Shown: positions 63,501-64,000, counted from the first letter of the stretch. The stretch: DNA of 64,000 nt from Cheiracanthium punctorium (GCA_038373885.1 JAWZYV010015825.1:248001-312000); one strand, 5' to 3'. Made by a program: numbers and translations. Notes: generated by a model from the sequence alone, not told the origin.

Positions 63501-63700
63501 GATAAAGATTCAAATTTGCAGCACTTCATAAATCAACAATTAAGTAGTTAAGAAGCAAGCGACAGGAAGTTTAAAGCAATTACTGATTTTGATGTTCTTG
63601 GCAAAGAGCTCCTAGCAGCATCACTTAAATCCAGTTTCCAGCCCAAAGCTAAAAGTGCTTTCAGTGATTCCCTAATCGGTTCTTCATATCTCTCTTTCTC
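472..63700 (-). CDS. RyR: Ryanodine receptor (central part of the gene, 33 exon positions, both ends outside window)
   Basis: This gene encodes the large tetrameric calcium-release channel of the sarco/endoplasmic reticulum. The window shows a chain of exons on the minus strand whose GT-AG boundaries and phases join into one open frame of about 4,060 nt. In order they encode the end of RYR repeat 3, RYR repeat 4, the helical solenoid, the calmodulin-binding helix, an acidic linker, the RIH-associated domain and two EF hands. Similarity to insect and vertebrate RyR is strong throughout, for example [20 protein letters not shown] and [18 protein letters not shown]. By recall of the vertebrate protein this is roughly residues 2,900 to 4,100. 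The N-terminal domains and the pore lie outside the window, so start and stop codons are not seen. Introns range from about 85 bp to 8.8 kb and are full of transposons. I see no frameshift or internal stop in the joined exons, so the gene looks functional. Exon numbers w1-w33 are local to this window. Confidence 0.97.
888..1097. mobile_element. 205-bp palindromic foldback element, copy 1
   Basis: The left part (GACGAGATATACAGGCTGCG...) is the reverse complement of the right part over its whole length, so the element folds into one long hairpin with its centre near 990. The same sequence recurs at 3641-3845 and 22233-22440. It has no coding capacity. It lies in the intron between w33 and w32. 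Confidence 0.8.
1207..1286 (-). CDS. RyR: RyR exon w32 (first EF hand)
   Basis: An 80-nt exon starting in phase 0: [20 protein letters not shown] then QQKIYT and a split serine. The 12-residue loop [12 protein letters not shown] has D1, G6 and I8, but lysine at position 3 and threonine at 5, so calcium binding here should be weak. Acceptor TATAG|G, donor CATC|GTAAGT. Confidence 0.96.
1287..3560 (-). other. RyR intron between w32 and w31b, first part
   Basis: AT-rich sequence with no exon-like or transposon-like structure that I can support. Confidence 0.5.
3564..4302. mobile_element. Non-autonomous DNA transposon with TTA target duplication, carrying a nested foldback
   Basis: The ends are inverted: GGGGCCGTCCACTAATGATG on the left and GGGGCCGTCTATAAATCATG read from the right. 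Both are flanked by TTA (3561-3563 and 4303-4305), as in PIF/Harbinger-type insertions. Subterminal GTGACATCACAC-like motifs and G-rich runs recur at both ends. A 205-bp palindrome copy (3641-3845) is nested inside, and a poly-C run lies at about 3982-4000. No transposase was found. Confidence 0.7.
3641..3845. mobile_element. 205-bp palindromic foldback element, copy 2 (nested)
   Basis: Hairpin-forming copy with arms GACAAGATATACAGGCTACG (left) and GACGAGATATAGAGGCTGCG (right, reverse complement). The palindrome centre is near 3743. It is inserted inside the 3564-4302 element and is therefore younger. Confidence 0.8.
4555..4705 (+). repeat. tRNA-derived SINE fragment
   Basis: A perfect tRNA T-arm (CCGGG TTCGATT CCCGG, 4610-4626) includes a consensus pol III B box (GGTTCGATTCC). 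An A-box-like stretch lies about 25 nt upstream. The sequence before it cannot form acceptor and anticodon arms, so it is a SINE head and not a tRNA gene. An unrelated body (GATGTGGATGTAAAATTGTC...) follows. Confidence 0.55.
5308..5373 (-). CDS. RyR: RyR exon w31b (alternative, canonical version)
   Basis: A 66-nt, 22-codon, phase-0 exon: [19 protein letters not shown] then TFQ. This is the version closest to vertebrate [18 protein letters not shown], so it is probably the default. The acceptor TTCTGCAG|T has a better pyrimidine tract than w31a; donor CAG|GTAAAA. It forms the helix leading into the EF-hand pair coded by w32-w33. Confidence 0.96.
5660..5725 (-). CDS. RyR: RyR exon w31a (alternative, divergent version)
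   Basis: A 66-nt, 22-codon, phase-0 exon: [19 protein letters not shown] then TIA. It aligns codon for codon with w31b (286 bp downstream in transcript order) and with the [16 protein letters not shown] helix of all RyRs, but D is N, and KLR/KLK is KLP, with a proline in mid-helix. Donor GCG|GTATGT is good. Acceptor TTCACAG|A has a poor pyrimidine tract and lies in a perfect hairpin. It is most simply an alternative exon used in some tissues or stages; a decaying duplicate is possible, but it has no stop and both splice sites are intact. Confidence 0.85.
5726..5746 (-). promoter_or_regulatory. RNA hairpin covering the 3' splice site of exon w31a
   Basis: On the transcript strand the last 21 intron bases before w31a form a perfect hairpin: 8-bp stem CTGTGAAT/ATTCACAG with the 5-nt loop CGTGC. 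The acceptor AG is the last base pair of the stem, and a weak pyrimidine tract precedes it. Such a structure would hide the splice site; that it regulates w31a is inferred. Confidence 0.6.
8108..9475. mobile_element. Possible DNA transposon with GAGAAGTGGC inverted ends
   Basis: The left end reads GGAGAAGTGGCATGAATAGG and the right end, reverse complemented, CGAGAAGTGGCCTGAATGGG. The ends are 1.37 kb apart. An internal GGGACA-type motif recurs at about 8439. No transposase domain is recognisable in the short open frames. Boundaries and target duplication are uncertain. Confidence 0.45.
10432..10502 (-). CDS. RyR: RyR exon w30
   Basis: A 71-nt exon ending [20 protein letters not shown], matching [20 protein letters not shown]. 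It ends in phase 0, so either w31a or w31b can follow in frame. Acceptor TTGTAG|G, donor GAG|GTAAAA. Confidence 0.98.
10613..10871 (-). CDS. RyR: RyR exon w29 (RIH-associated domain)
   Basis: A 259-nt exon with [40 protein letters not shown] and [20 protein letters not shown], the best-conserved part of the central solenoid. Acceptor CGTAG|G, donor GAGG|GTATGT. Confidence 0.98.
10957..11102 (-). CDS. RyR: RyR exon w28 (RIH-associated domain)
   Basis: A 146-nt exon, start of the RIH-associated domain shared by RyR and IP3 receptors: [38 protein letters not shown]. Acceptor GACAG|A, donor CCA|GTACGT. Only 85 bp from w29. Confidence 0.98.
11103..12036 (-). other. RyR intron between w27 and w28
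   Basis: A 934-bp intron with a short (TA)n run near 11505-11522. Nothing else recognised. Confidence 0.5.
12037..12191 (-). CDS. RyR: RyR exon w27
   Basis: A 155-nt exon with [20 protein letters not shown] and [18 protein letters not shown], almost identical to other RyRs ([29 protein letters not shown]). Acceptor TTACAG|T, donor CTAG|GTAAAG. Confidence 0.98.
12192..12822 (-). other. RyR intron between w26 and w27
   Basis: A 631-bp intron. The plus strand is open from 12518 to 12772, but the product resembles nothing and is probably chance. Confidence 0.5.
12823..12899 (-). CDS. RyR: RyR exon w26
   Basis: A 77-nt exon with [20 protein letters not shown], matching LKDKKDVGFFQSLAGLMQSC. Acceptor TTTCAG|A; donor GCAG|GTCGGT is weaker than average. 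It completes a serine with w27. Confidence 0.97.
13630..14165. repeat. Two diverged direct copies of an unnamed repeat
   Basis: A segment near 13645-13790 (CCTAACTACCCAGGG ... CAGTAAAGATAGGGTCC) recurs in diverged form near 13990-14160 (CATAACTACCAGCGGG ... CAGTAAAGATAGTGGC), in the same orientation about 370 bp apart. The second copy also holds a short AAAGTATAAAAAATATAAAA duplication (14056-14113). An upstream CAGTGGCGTAGCTAG at 13525 looks like a hAT-type end, but no matching right end was found. Confidence 0.45.
14873..14952 (-). CDS. RyR: RyR exon w25
   Basis: An 80-nt exon with [18 protein letters not shown] then QK, matching xTLKLGIxILNGGNxxVQQ. Acceptor GTTAG|G, donor AAG|GTAGGC. It lies 94 bp after w24. 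Confidence 0.96.
15047..15146 (-). CDS. RyR: RyR exon w24
   Basis: A 100-nt exon with [18 protein letters not shown] and [13 protein letters not shown], matching [31 protein letters not shown]. It follows the longest intron seen here (8.8 kb). Acceptor TTACAG|G, donor AAAG|GTATAG. Confidence 0.97.
15516..17588 (+). mobile_element. Non-autonomous Helitron with internal tandem array
   Basis: The left end is A|TCTTATAAATAAAAATGAAA, followed by a TTTG repeat typical of arthropod Helitron 5' ends. The right end is a hairpin (CCCGT/ACGGG, 17561-17576), 12 bases, then CTAG|T. This fits the Helitron rules: 5' TC, 3' CTRR, hairpin just inside, insertion between A and T without duplication. No Rep or helicase coding sequence is present in the 2.07 kb. 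Positions 16560-17470 hold a diverged tandem repeat of about 120-160 bp. Confidence 0.85.
16560..17470. repeat. Diverged tandem repeat with CTCF-like core, inside the Helitron
   Basis: About seven diverged units share GACCGATC..ATGAAA, ATTTGAA..GAGAATATTTT, TATCCATTTT and CTATAACTTGCCACTAGATG. The CCACTAG(A/G)TGGC core occurs at 16679, 16826, 16950, 16986, 17147, 17269 and 17391, spaced roughly 120-160 bp (one pair 36 bp). The core matches the published CTCF consensus; occupancy is unknown. Confidence 0.75.
18023..18742. mobile_element. Long foldback element (about 340-bp arms)
   Basis: The left end starts CAGGGTGTCCCAAAAA. The right end, reverse complemented, reads ACAGAGGTCTCAAAAAGGTG. Both continue with GGGCTTTAAT.CTTTATCTAT, GATAAGTGGG and TATACGACCCCCGTA in the same order, so the two halves are inverted copies. 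No coding capacity. TA borders would fit a Tc1/mariner-type MITE but are not certain. Confidence 0.75.
19635..20821 (-). mobile_element. PIF/Harbinger-like deletion derivative
   Basis: Inverted ends start GGAGCCCTACCACGATAGTC and are identical over about 44 bp, so the insertion is young. Inside, the minus strand 20598-20317 encodes 93 residues including [20 protein letters not shown], which resembles the N-terminal region of Harbinger nucleases before the catalytic core. The core is absent, so the copy cannot move by itself. The target duplication is not clear. Confidence 0.6.
20317..20598 (-). pseudogene. Truncated Harbinger-type nuclease, N-terminal fragment
   Basis: A 93-residue frame. 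The N-terminal half is hydrophobic and probably not a true start; the second half ([20 protein letters not shown], then [17 protein letters not shown]) fits the fold that precedes the DDE core in HARBI1-like proteins. The frame stops where conserved ALRFxATG should follow. Assigned by pattern recall only. Confidence 0.45.
21000..21520. other. GC-richer unexplained intronic block
   Basis: The base composition differs from the AT-rich surroundings. It holds CTATATATACATG after a GCGGCGCT stretch near 21069-21089, CGTCGCCGG at 21193 and GCAAGTGCCGCGAAGTGGCC near 21414. I find no open frame and no terminal repeats. It could be an LTR or a transposon remnant with promoter-like composition. Confidence 0.35.
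22233..22440. mobile_element. 205-bp palindromic foldback element, copy 3
   Basis: Arms CCAACGAGATATACAGGCTA (left) and GACAAGATATACAGGCTGCG (right, reverse complement); palindrome centre near 22333. The family is the same as at 888 and 3641. One strand is open across the palindrome, but this is a shadow and not a gene. Confidence 0.8.
22909..22983. repeat. 75-bp hairpin (near-perfect inverted repeat)
   Basis: The arms CATAGCTGCAACAATTCCGG and CATAGTTGCAACAATTCCGG (right arm, reverse complement) continue to a stem of about 31 bp with two mismatches and a loop of about 13 nt. The size fits a tiny MITE or a small-RNA precursor. Nothing here tells which. Confidence 0.6.
23981..24046 (-). CDS. 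RyR: RyR exon w23 (acidic linker)
   Basis: A 66-nt, 22-codon, phase-0 exon encoding [19 protein letters not shown] and SIH. The SC follows ADIFSK of w22, as in vertebrate ADIMAKSC, and the glutamate run is the acidic linker before the central solenoid. The run is coded by a GAA/GAG tract that could vary in length. Acceptor TTTTAG|A, donor CAT|GTAAGC. Confidence 0.93.
24803..26026 (+). mobile_element. Tc1-family DD34E transposon, nearly intact
   Basis: Terminal inverted repeats of 30 bp (CACTGTCTAACAATAAGTAT... against CACTGTCTACCAATAAGTAT...) differ at one position, and both ends are flanked by TA. The element encodes a transposase with all three catalytic residues. A (TA)n tract follows the right end directly (to about 26076). 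Low TIR divergence points to a recent insertion. Confidence 0.92.
24927..25963 (+). pseudogene. Tc1-like transposase (DD34E), one frameshift near the start
   Basis: The cut-and-paste transposase of the element. It begins [18 protein letters not shown], then one base is missing near 24985 and the frame moves to [17 protein letters not shown], the second half of the first helix-turn-helix. From there it is open to the stop at 25963. It contains [15 protein letters not shown] (first D), FQDDNASCH (second D) and [15 protein letters not shown] (E). There are 34 residues between the second D and the E, the Tc1 pattern. Only the single frameshift prevents a full-length product. Confidence 0.9.
26435..26635 (+). 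pseudogene. Possible transposase helix-turn-helix fragment
   Basis: A 66-residue frame with [20 protein letters not shown] followed by [15 protein letters not shown]. This looks like the N-terminal helix-turn-helix of a Tc1/Tc3- or IS30-like transposase. There is no catalytic domain downstream and no matching terminal repeats. Weak assignment. Confidence 0.3.
26820..27280 (+). repeat. Inverted repeat, left arm
   Basis: This stretch recurs in reverse orientation at 29362-29826. Shared landmarks in order are TTTGAAATTTTGCA, ATTACTTTCTGCATCT, AAATCAGCTTCTTA, GAGATATGAATTAAAGTATG and ATTTCGGAAGCTC. The arms are imperfect and lack coding capacity. Exons w21 and w22 lie between them. Confidence 0.8.
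27992..28159 (-). CDS. RyR: RyR exon w22
   Basis: A 168-nt, 56-codon, phase-0 exon. An acidic stretch is followed by [19 protein letters not shown] and [13 protein letters not shown], matching PDPLHQLILxFSRTALTE and DxLYMAYADIMAK. Acceptor TGTAG|C, donor AAA|GTAAAT. Confidence 0.97.
28245..28338 (-). CDS. RyR: RyR exon w21
   Basis: A 94-nt exon with [19 protein letters not shown], the conserved PxHRAxNxFLxxYxxxW segment. Acceptor TACAG|G, donor ACA|GTAAGC. It lies 85 bp before w22, and the pair is flanked by a ~460-bp inverted repeat. Confidence 0.96.
29362..29826 (-). repeat. Inverted repeat, right arm
   Basis: Reverse-complement partner of 26820-27280, with the same ordered landmarks, including CATACTTTAATTCATATCTC and AGATGCAGAAAGTAAT on the plus strand. 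The copies may be two insertions of one unnamed element. Confidence 0.8.
31303..31350 (+). repeat. SINE head fragment, same family as 49700-49910
   Basis: AGTGGCATAGAGCCAGTGCT and GGGAGACGGAAGGTGTCTGA match, with changes, the reverse complement of 49855-49905. Only the tRNA-like head remains. Confidence 0.5.
31806..31915 (-). CDS. RyR: RyR exon w20 (calmodulin-binding helix)
   Basis: A 110-nt exon starting in phase 0. It encodes [20 protein letters not shown] followed by VPLYNLR, aligned to the vertebrate calmodulin-binding helix [20 protein letters not shown] (RyR1 about 3614-3643). The tryptophan anchor, the basic cluster and the redox-sensitive cysteine position (C3635) are kept, but the second hydrophobic anchor (F3636 in RyR1) is leucine and the second half differs from the usual RAVVACFR. 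Acceptor CTTAG|G, donor GGAG|GTAATT. Placement is supported by phase continuity with w19 and w21. Confidence 0.92.
33486..33526. repeat. (TA)n microsatellite, left part
   Basis: About 40 bp of uninterrupted TA dinucleotide. A second TA tract (34009-34034) lies on the other side of a 480-bp unique block, suggesting one tract split by an insertion. Confidence 0.9.
33526..34009 (+). mobile_element. Probable solo LTR inside a TA microsatellite
   Basis: A unique block of about 480 bp starts TGTAATGTATAAAAAGG and ends GACGTCTCA (TG...CA), flanked on both sides by TA repeats that would hide a short target duplication. It is richer in GC than its surroundings and has CAATAAA about 55 bp before the right end, as a polyadenylation signal in an LTR would. 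An alternative left boundary is TGTCATATTATTGCC at 33608. No internal retroelement coding sequence is present. Confidence 0.4.
34009..34034. repeat. (TA)n microsatellite, right part
   Basis: Uninterrupted TA repeat, probable other half of the tract at 33486. Confidence 0.85.
35035..35200. mobile_element. Old copy of the GCCAAGTCTCCCG foldback MITE
   Basis: The left side reads GTTGCCAACTCTTCCGATTT and the right side contains AAAATTGTGGTGGAAAATCT. Both match the ends and inner arm of the 43363-43524 element, with many changes. The inverted-repeat layout is kept. An older copy of the same family. Confidence 0.55.
35395..35436. repeat. (CA)n microsatellite next to a poly-C run
   Basis: CCCCCCCC followed by about 12 CA units and an A run. 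Simple repeat in the intron between w19 and w20. Confidence 0.85.
35996..36139 (-). CDS. RyR: RyR exon w19
   Basis: A 144-nt, 48-codon, phase-0 exon. [18 protein letters not shown] and [14 protein letters not shown] match the insect protein and the vertebrate RWQMALYK and VxxVLxxLEQ positions just before the calmodulin-binding helix. Acceptor GCCAG|A, donor ATG|GTAAGT. Confidence 0.96.
36229..36288 (-). CDS. RyR: RyR exon w18
   Basis: A 60-nt, 20-codon, phase-0 exon ending [15 protein letters not shown], equivalent to the EVRDIIRSNIHLQGK segment of vertebrate RyR. Acceptor TTTCAG|A, donor AAG|GTAAAC. Confidence 0.93.
37229..37428. mobile_element. 200-bp foldback MITE
   Basis: The left arm (AAGTGCCAAGTATTATGGAA ... 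ACCACTTTTTGTA) is matched by the reverse complement of the right arm (AGGTGCCAAATATTACGGAA ... ACCACTTTTTGTA). There is no coding sequence. It lies in the intron between w17 and w18. Confidence 0.6.
37725..37889 (-). CDS. RyR: RyR exon w17
   Basis: A 165-nt phase-0 exon. It starts with a very basic run ([17 protein letters not shown]), then [18 protein letters not shown] and [15 protein letters not shown], matching LIVAxLKRxLPIGLNxCAP and DQELIxLAKxR of vertebrates. Acceptor AAAG|G, donor GGG|GTAAGC. Confidence 0.97.
38503..39145. mobile_element. Non-autonomous hAT element with 8-bp target duplication
   Basis: Ends CAGTGGCGGCCCGTGG and, reverse complemented, CAGTGGCGGCTCCTGG. Flanked by the perfect 8-bp duplication TGTAGTGG (38495-38502 and 39146-39153). 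CAG.GG ends with an 8-bp duplication are the hAT signature. No transposase in the 643 bp. A short ACTTCCATAAAATT minisatellite lies inside at about 38665-38718. Confidence 0.88.
39201..39335 (-). CDS. RyR: RyR exon w16
   Basis: A 135-nt phase-0 exon. [18 protein letters not shown] matches vertebrate NFKREEQNFVVQNEINNM. The rest is a flexible Gly/Ser/Ala-rich linker ending in two lysines that runs into the basic start of w17. Acceptor TTTTAG|T, donor AAA|GTAAGA. Confidence 0.97.
39587..39745 (-). CDS. RyR: RyR exon w15
   Basis: A 159-nt, 53-codon, phase-0 exon. [20 protein letters not shown] and [13 protein letters not shown] align with [20 protein letters not shown] and VAEVFIYWSKSH. Acceptor TTTTAG|G, donor CAG|GTAATT. 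Confidence 0.97.
39832..40010 (-). CDS. RyR: RyR exon w14
   Basis: A 179-nt exon with [19 protein letters not shown] and [20 protein letters not shown], a helical segment matching insect RyR. Acceptor TTTAG|C, donor GAT|GTAAGT. It is followed after 86 bp by w15. Confidence 0.94.
40101..40216 (-). CDS. RyR: RyR exon w13
   Basis: A 116-nt exon with [20 protein letters not shown] then APWMVNIA, aligned to NSEHMNTLLGNILKIIYNNL and AWMKRLA. Acceptor AATAG|G, donor GCTG|GTACAT. Confidence 0.96.
40358..40411 (-). CDS. RyR: RyR exon w12
   Basis: A short 54-nt exon encoding [17 protein letters not shown], the conserved Y(L/M)xxWWExGPEN motif. One base in and two bases out. Acceptor TTCCAG|T, donor TGG|GTAAGT. 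Confidence 0.95.
40617..40752 (-). CDS. RyR: RyR exon w11
   Basis: A 136-nt exon. [19 protein letters not shown] and the closing [12 protein letters not shown] align with vertebrate IPSLEKLMEEIVELAESG and HVMEVILPMLC. Acceptor TTTCAG|C, donor GCAG|GTAATG. Confidence 0.95.
40753..41836 (-). other. RyR intron between w10 and w11
   Basis: A 1.1-kb AT-rich intron with a short CAA-rich run at 41725-41750. Nothing else recognised. Confidence 0.5.
41837..41973 (-). CDS. RyR: RyR exon w10
   Basis: A 137-nt exon with [20 protein letters not shown] followed by [13 protein letters not shown], the conserved RxALGECLAAFAGAFPVAFLE segment of RyRs. Acceptor TTACAG|G, donor CAAG|GTATAA. Confidence 0.97.
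41974..43356 (-). other. RyR intron between w9 and w10, first part
   Basis: AT-rich sequence. A plus-strand open frame at 42711-42998 (95 codons) matches no family I recognise and has intron-like composition. Confidence 0.45.
43363..43524. mobile_element. 162-bp foldback MITE with identical 45-bp inverted ends
   Basis: CAGAGATGCCAAGTCTCCCG at the left is repeated exactly, in reverse complement, at the right. The match continues for about 45 bp without a change, through the arms CGGGAGATTTCCCACCAC. Direct repeats GATAAC (43357-43362 and 43525-43530) border it. CAGAG ends suggest hAT relatedness, but a 6-bp duplication is not the usual 8. A young insertion. Confidence 0.8.
44683..44764 (-). 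CDS. RyR: RyR exon w9
   Basis: An 82-nt exon with 26 whole codons, [19 protein letters not shown], matching DVQVSCYRxLxSLYxLGT in vertebrates and insect RyR very closely. Acceptor ATTTAG|T, donor GCAG|GTGAGA; it completes a leucine with w8 and an arginine with w10. Confidence 0.96.
45134..45185. repeat. Short tandem repeat (AACTGAACAACTG / CACAACTG)
   Basis: A local run of about 10-bp units, AACTGAAC then GCACAACT, repeated about five times. Confidence 0.6.
45704..45858. mobile_element. pogo/Tigger-like MITE
   Basis: The ends are CAGTCTACGATCGCTTATAC on the left and, reverse complemented, CAGTGGTTTTTACGAAC on the right, both bordered by TA. GTTCGTAAAATCG-type motifs recur three times inside. 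CAGT...TACGAAC ends with TA target sites are typical of pogo-type elements. No coding sequence in 155 bp. Confidence 0.5.
46490..47025. mobile_element. Foldback element split by a nested hAT element
   Basis: The left arm (CAGGGTGTTTCACTACC ... CGGCTCGGAATCACATAGCA ... AAAATGCCGTAGCTGCGAG) is matched by the reverse complement of the right arm (CAGGTTGTATCACTACC ... CGACTCGGAGTCACATAGCA ... AAAATGCCGTAGATGCGAG). The arms are about 200 bp. A 133-bp hAT-type element plus its duplication interrupts the left arm at 46536-46668. Confidence 0.75.
46536..46668. mobile_element. 133-bp non-autonomous hAT element (nested)
   Basis: Ends CAGGCGCGTAGCCAGG and, reverse complemented, CAGGGGCGTAGGCAGG. Flanked by the perfect 8-bp duplication GTGGGCAC (46528-46535 and 46669-46676). 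Subterminal CGGGGGGGATAT runs are also inverted. It was inserted after the surrounding foldback element. Confidence 0.88.
47373..47611 (-). CDS. RyR: RyR exon w8
   Basis: A 239-nt exon with 79 whole codons. [19 protein letters not shown] aligns with vertebrate NYTTVALLPMLSSLFEHIG, and [19 protein letters not shown] with DNAAEDLEKTMENLKQGQF. Acceptor TTCTAG|A, donor TTAT|GTAAGT. Confidence 0.96.
48969..50207. mobile_element. DNA transposon remnant with GGTAA..GGGGGAAG ends, carrying a SINE
   Basis: Left end GGTAATTCGGGGGAAGTTGC; right end, reverse complemented, GGTAAACCGGGAGAAGACGC. The GGGGGAAGA(T/C)GCCAC motif recurs internally (49003, 49349, and as a hairpin at 49988-50019). A tRNA-derived SINE (49700-49910) is nested. 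No transposase frame seen. The target site is possibly TA. Confidence 0.5.
49700..49910 (-). repeat. tRNA-derived SINE
   Basis: On the minus strand an A-box-like TGGCCTAGTGCATAGCGC (49880-49897) is followed by GGGAGACGGAAGGTGCCTG and a degenerate B box near 49844-49857. A body of about 130 bp follows (CCTAACCCTTCGGAG, TTTTCCGTGGTTTCC, AGGGAGGGCACCCCC). A shorter relative is at 31303. Confidence 0.55.
50392..50502 (-). CDS. RyR: RyR exon w7
   Basis: A 111-nt exon with [18 protein letters not shown], aligned to vertebrate LFCKLxxLVRHRISLFG. Phases: one base in, two bases out, completing serine with w6 and lysine with w8. Acceptor TTACAG|C, donor CAAA|GTAAGA. Confidence 0.95.
50866..50908. repeat. 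Perfect 15-bp stem hairpin
   Basis: ACGCTTTCAATTACA and its exact reverse complement TGTAATTGAAAGCGT are separated by 13 nt. It lies in the 613-bp intron between w6 and w7, about 130 bp from neither exon, so a splicing role is not indicated. Confidence 0.6.
51116..51243 (-). CDS. RyR: RyR exon w6
   Basis: A 128-nt exon starting in phase 0 with [10 protein letters not shown], matching vertebrate VVLPLIDQYF, and closing with KEKEMVA plus a split serine. Between them is an alanine/threonine-rich stretch that also varies in other RyRs. Acceptor TATAG|G, donor CAG|GTAAAT. Confidence 0.95.
51990..52700 (-). pseudogene. Degenerate mariner transposase relic
   Basis: The minus-strand frame holds [20 protein letters not shown] and VEVAKRMKK, like the N-terminal helix-turn-helix of mariner transposases (ELLxxxYGxxALS...WxxRFKxGR). 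Frameshifted pieces follow: DDDHHSG, then a PSDCFSLPG stretch near 52150 resembling SPDLAPCDYFLFPKLK. A TATGTCTGAAAAGTAACG end sits at about 52003. Many stops, frameshifts and an internal deletion; not functional. Confidence 0.5.
53262..53325 (-). repeat. tRNA-derived SINE head
   Basis: On the minus strand, TGGTTAGAACGTTCGCCT (A box, 53296-53313) and GGTTCGATGCC (B box, 53267-53277) are spaced as in a pol III promoter. The sequence after the B box is not tRNA-like and may be the SINE body, running towards 53150 with an AGAATGGAGGA(T/A) direct repeat. Confidence 0.6.
53545..53835. repeat. Two tandem copies of an ~150-bp repeat
   Basis: Both copies share GCA(C/T)ATCACGTAA, GAAATGAAATTTG-like text, GACATGATAG.TG.TCACT, AACTTAA.CTATAGGCGTCG and a poly-A/T run, starting near 53550 and 53703. 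A GTCTGTCTGTC run precedes them at 53506. Origin unknown. Confidence 0.55.
54350..55294 (+). pseudogene. Reverse transcriptase, N-terminal and palm region, interrupted
   Basis: Copies the element's RNA at the target site. Visible blocks are [31 protein letters not shown] (catalytic D), [26 protein letters not shown] (catalytic DD) and [15 protein letters not shown], in the order of Jockey/CR1 enzymes. A stop (about 54499) breaks the block [16 protein letters not shown] second break near 55212 moves the frame to [19 protein letters not shown] just before the inserted transposon. The catalytic residues survive, but the frame does not. Confidence 0.85.
55295..56486 (-). mobile_element. Tc1/mariner DD36E-type transposon inserted in the retrotransposon
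   Basis: Inverted ends CACAGTCCAGTCGCATTAGT and CACAGTCCAGTCACATTAAT; the right end is bordered by TA, and at the left TA has become TG. The element is 1,192 bp and runs opposite to the host retroelement. The flanking retroelement reading continues across it, which fixes the insertion point. Confidence 0.9.
55410..56338 (-). pseudogene. Tc1/mariner transposase with DD36E spacing, inactivated
   Basis: Starts [20 protein letters not shown], with HTH text [21 protein letters not shown] frameshift near 56170 leads to [20 protein letters not shown]. An in-frame TGA near 55872 replaces an expected tryptophan. The catalytic blocks are FSNESRF (first D changed to N), QQDNARCH (second D) and [16 protein letters not shown] (E), with 36 residues between second D and E rather than the 34 of Tc1. 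Ends at 55410. Three separate lesions make it non-functional. Confidence 0.87.
57222..57471 (-). CDS. RyR: RyR exon w5 (solenoid after RYR repeat 4)
   Basis: A 250-nt exon with 83 whole codons. [18 protein letters not shown] and the closing RDVKFFSK correspond to vertebrate FAYSxLQQLxxYV and EIKFFAK just after the repeat pair. Its start ([14 protein letters not shown]) is variable between species. Acceptor TCACAG|G, donor AAG|GTAACG. Confidence 0.94.
57472..61296 (-). other. RyR intron between w4 and w5
   Basis: A 3.8-kb AT-rich intron. A purine-rich stretch (57535-57790) is open on the plus strand for about 47 codons ([18 protein letters not shown]...) and codes low-complexity hydrophobic text on the minus strand; I recognise neither. 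A CAGTGGTGTCCAACTTTTT at 58659 resembles a hAT end without partner. Confidence 0.45.
61297..61420 (-). CDS. RyR: RyR exon w4 (end of RYR repeat 4)
   Basis: A 124-nt exon beginning with two bases that complete the split glycine from w3 and ending with two bases of an arginine codon. [19 protein letters not shown] and [11 protein letters not shown] match the closing half of the repeat. Acceptor TATAAG|G, donor ACAG|GTAATT. Confidence 0.96.
61421..62471 (-). other. RyR intron between w3 and w4
   Basis: A 1.05-kb AT-rich intron in which I recognise nothing. Confidence 0.5.
62472..62547 (-). CDS. RyR: RyR exon w3 (RYR repeat 4, middle)
   Basis: A 76-nt exon starting in phase 0 and ending with one base of a split glycine codon. 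[18 protein letters not shown] is the diagnostic core of the RYR repeat (LAENxHdxWaxkK). Acceptor TTTCAG|A, donor CTTG|GTAAAT. Confidence 0.96.
62548..63420 (-). other. RyR intron between w2 and w3
   Basis: An 873-bp AT-rich intron in which I recognise nothing. Confidence 0.5.
63421..63492 (-). CDS. RyR: RyR exon w2 (start of RYR repeat 4)
   Basis: A 72-nt, 24-codon, phase-0 exon. [18 protein letters not shown] matches the start of a RYR repeat (consensus YxPxPVDxSxVTLSxEL). Acceptor TCTAG|G, donor CAG|GTAAGT. It lies only 91 bp after w1. Confidence 0.95.
63584..63700 (-). CDS. RyR: RyR exon w1 (end of RYR repeat 3)
   Basis: A 117-nt exon of 39 codons, phase 0 at both ends. It contains [18 protein letters not shown], the C-terminal helix typical of a RYR repeat (vertebrate counterpart IKESLKxMLAxGW). 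The acceptor is CTGCAG|G and the donor TCA|GTAATT. A serine-rich tail follows the helix. Upstream exons are outside the window. Confidence 0.93.
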
Positions 63701-64000
63701 CTGCAGAAATAAAGCAATGAACACTTGCATTAATTTATTATTCATAAATTGATTAATAAAAAATATTTTAAGTGTCTATCACAGTAATTTAAAAGAAGTA
63801 AATTGAATTTTTTTGAAATGTAAAATATATACTAATGTTTATTTAAAGAATAAAATTGATTGTACATATTGAAAGCGCGACCATATATTTTTTTGTGAAA
63901 AATCTTATATGCATACTTATTTAATATGGCTTTAAACTACAGTCTGCTCATGAAAAGTATTTTACATGCCATCTGAAATAAATTGCAATTAATGTGTTTT
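63701..64000 (-). other. RyR intron before w1, partial
   Basis: AT-rich intron sequence to the window edge; no exon seen. Confidence 0.5.

Overview
The window is eukaryotic, AT-rich, intron-rich nuclear DNA, most likely from a chelicerate or other arthropod (spider-like; inferred from an invertebrate-type ryanodine receptor, long introns and the transposon mix; the species cannot be named from sequence alone). One protein-coding gene spans the whole window on the minus strand: the central part of a ryanodine receptor (RyR), the intracellular calcium-release channel. I can place 33 consecutive coding positions (34 exons, because one position has two alternative exons) from 63700 down to 472. 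Their splice sites and phases join into one open frame of about 4,060 nt (about 1,350 codons), running from the end of the third RYR repeat to the EF-hand pair. The start of the gene lies beyond 64000 and the channel-forming C-terminus lies beyond position 1.

Order along the minus strand: exons w1-w4 (63.7-61.3 kb) carry the end of RYR repeat 3 and all of repeat 4; w5-w19 (57.5-36.0 kb) carry the helical solenoid; w20 (31.9 kb) carries the calmodulin-binding helix; w21-w23 (28.3-24.0 kb) lead through an acidic linker; w24-w30 (15.1-10.4 kb) carry the central solenoid with the RIH-associated domain; w31a/w31b (5.7/5.3 kb) are a duplicated 66-nt exon pair; w32-w33 (1.3-0.5 kb) carry the two EF hands.

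The introns hold many mobile elements: a 2.07-kb Helitron with an internal diverged tandem array whose repeated core resembles the CTCF-binding motif (15.5-17.6 kb); a nearly intact Tc1 DD34E transposon (24.8-26.0 kb); a non-LTR retrotransposon split by a DD36E Tc1/mariner element (54.3-57.0 kb); two hAT-type non-autonomous elements with perfect 8-bp target duplications (38.5-39.1 and 46.5-46.7 kb), the second nested in a larger foldback; a PIF/Harbinger-like deletion derivative (19.6-20.8 kb); a pogo-like MITE; a probable solo LTR; tRNA-derived SINE pieces; and several foldback families, including three copies of a 205-bp palindrome.

Most notable are: (1) the tandem, equal-length, in-frame alternative exons just before the EF hands, with a perfect RNA hairpin covering the 3' splice site of one of them; (2) a CTCF-like site array carried by a Helitron; (3) a calmodulin-binding helix with a substituted C-terminal anchor; (4) a ~460-bp inverted repeat flanking exons w21-w22, an arrangement that can favour circular RNA. 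No bacterial features, CRISPR arrays, rRNA genes or intact tRNA genes were seen.
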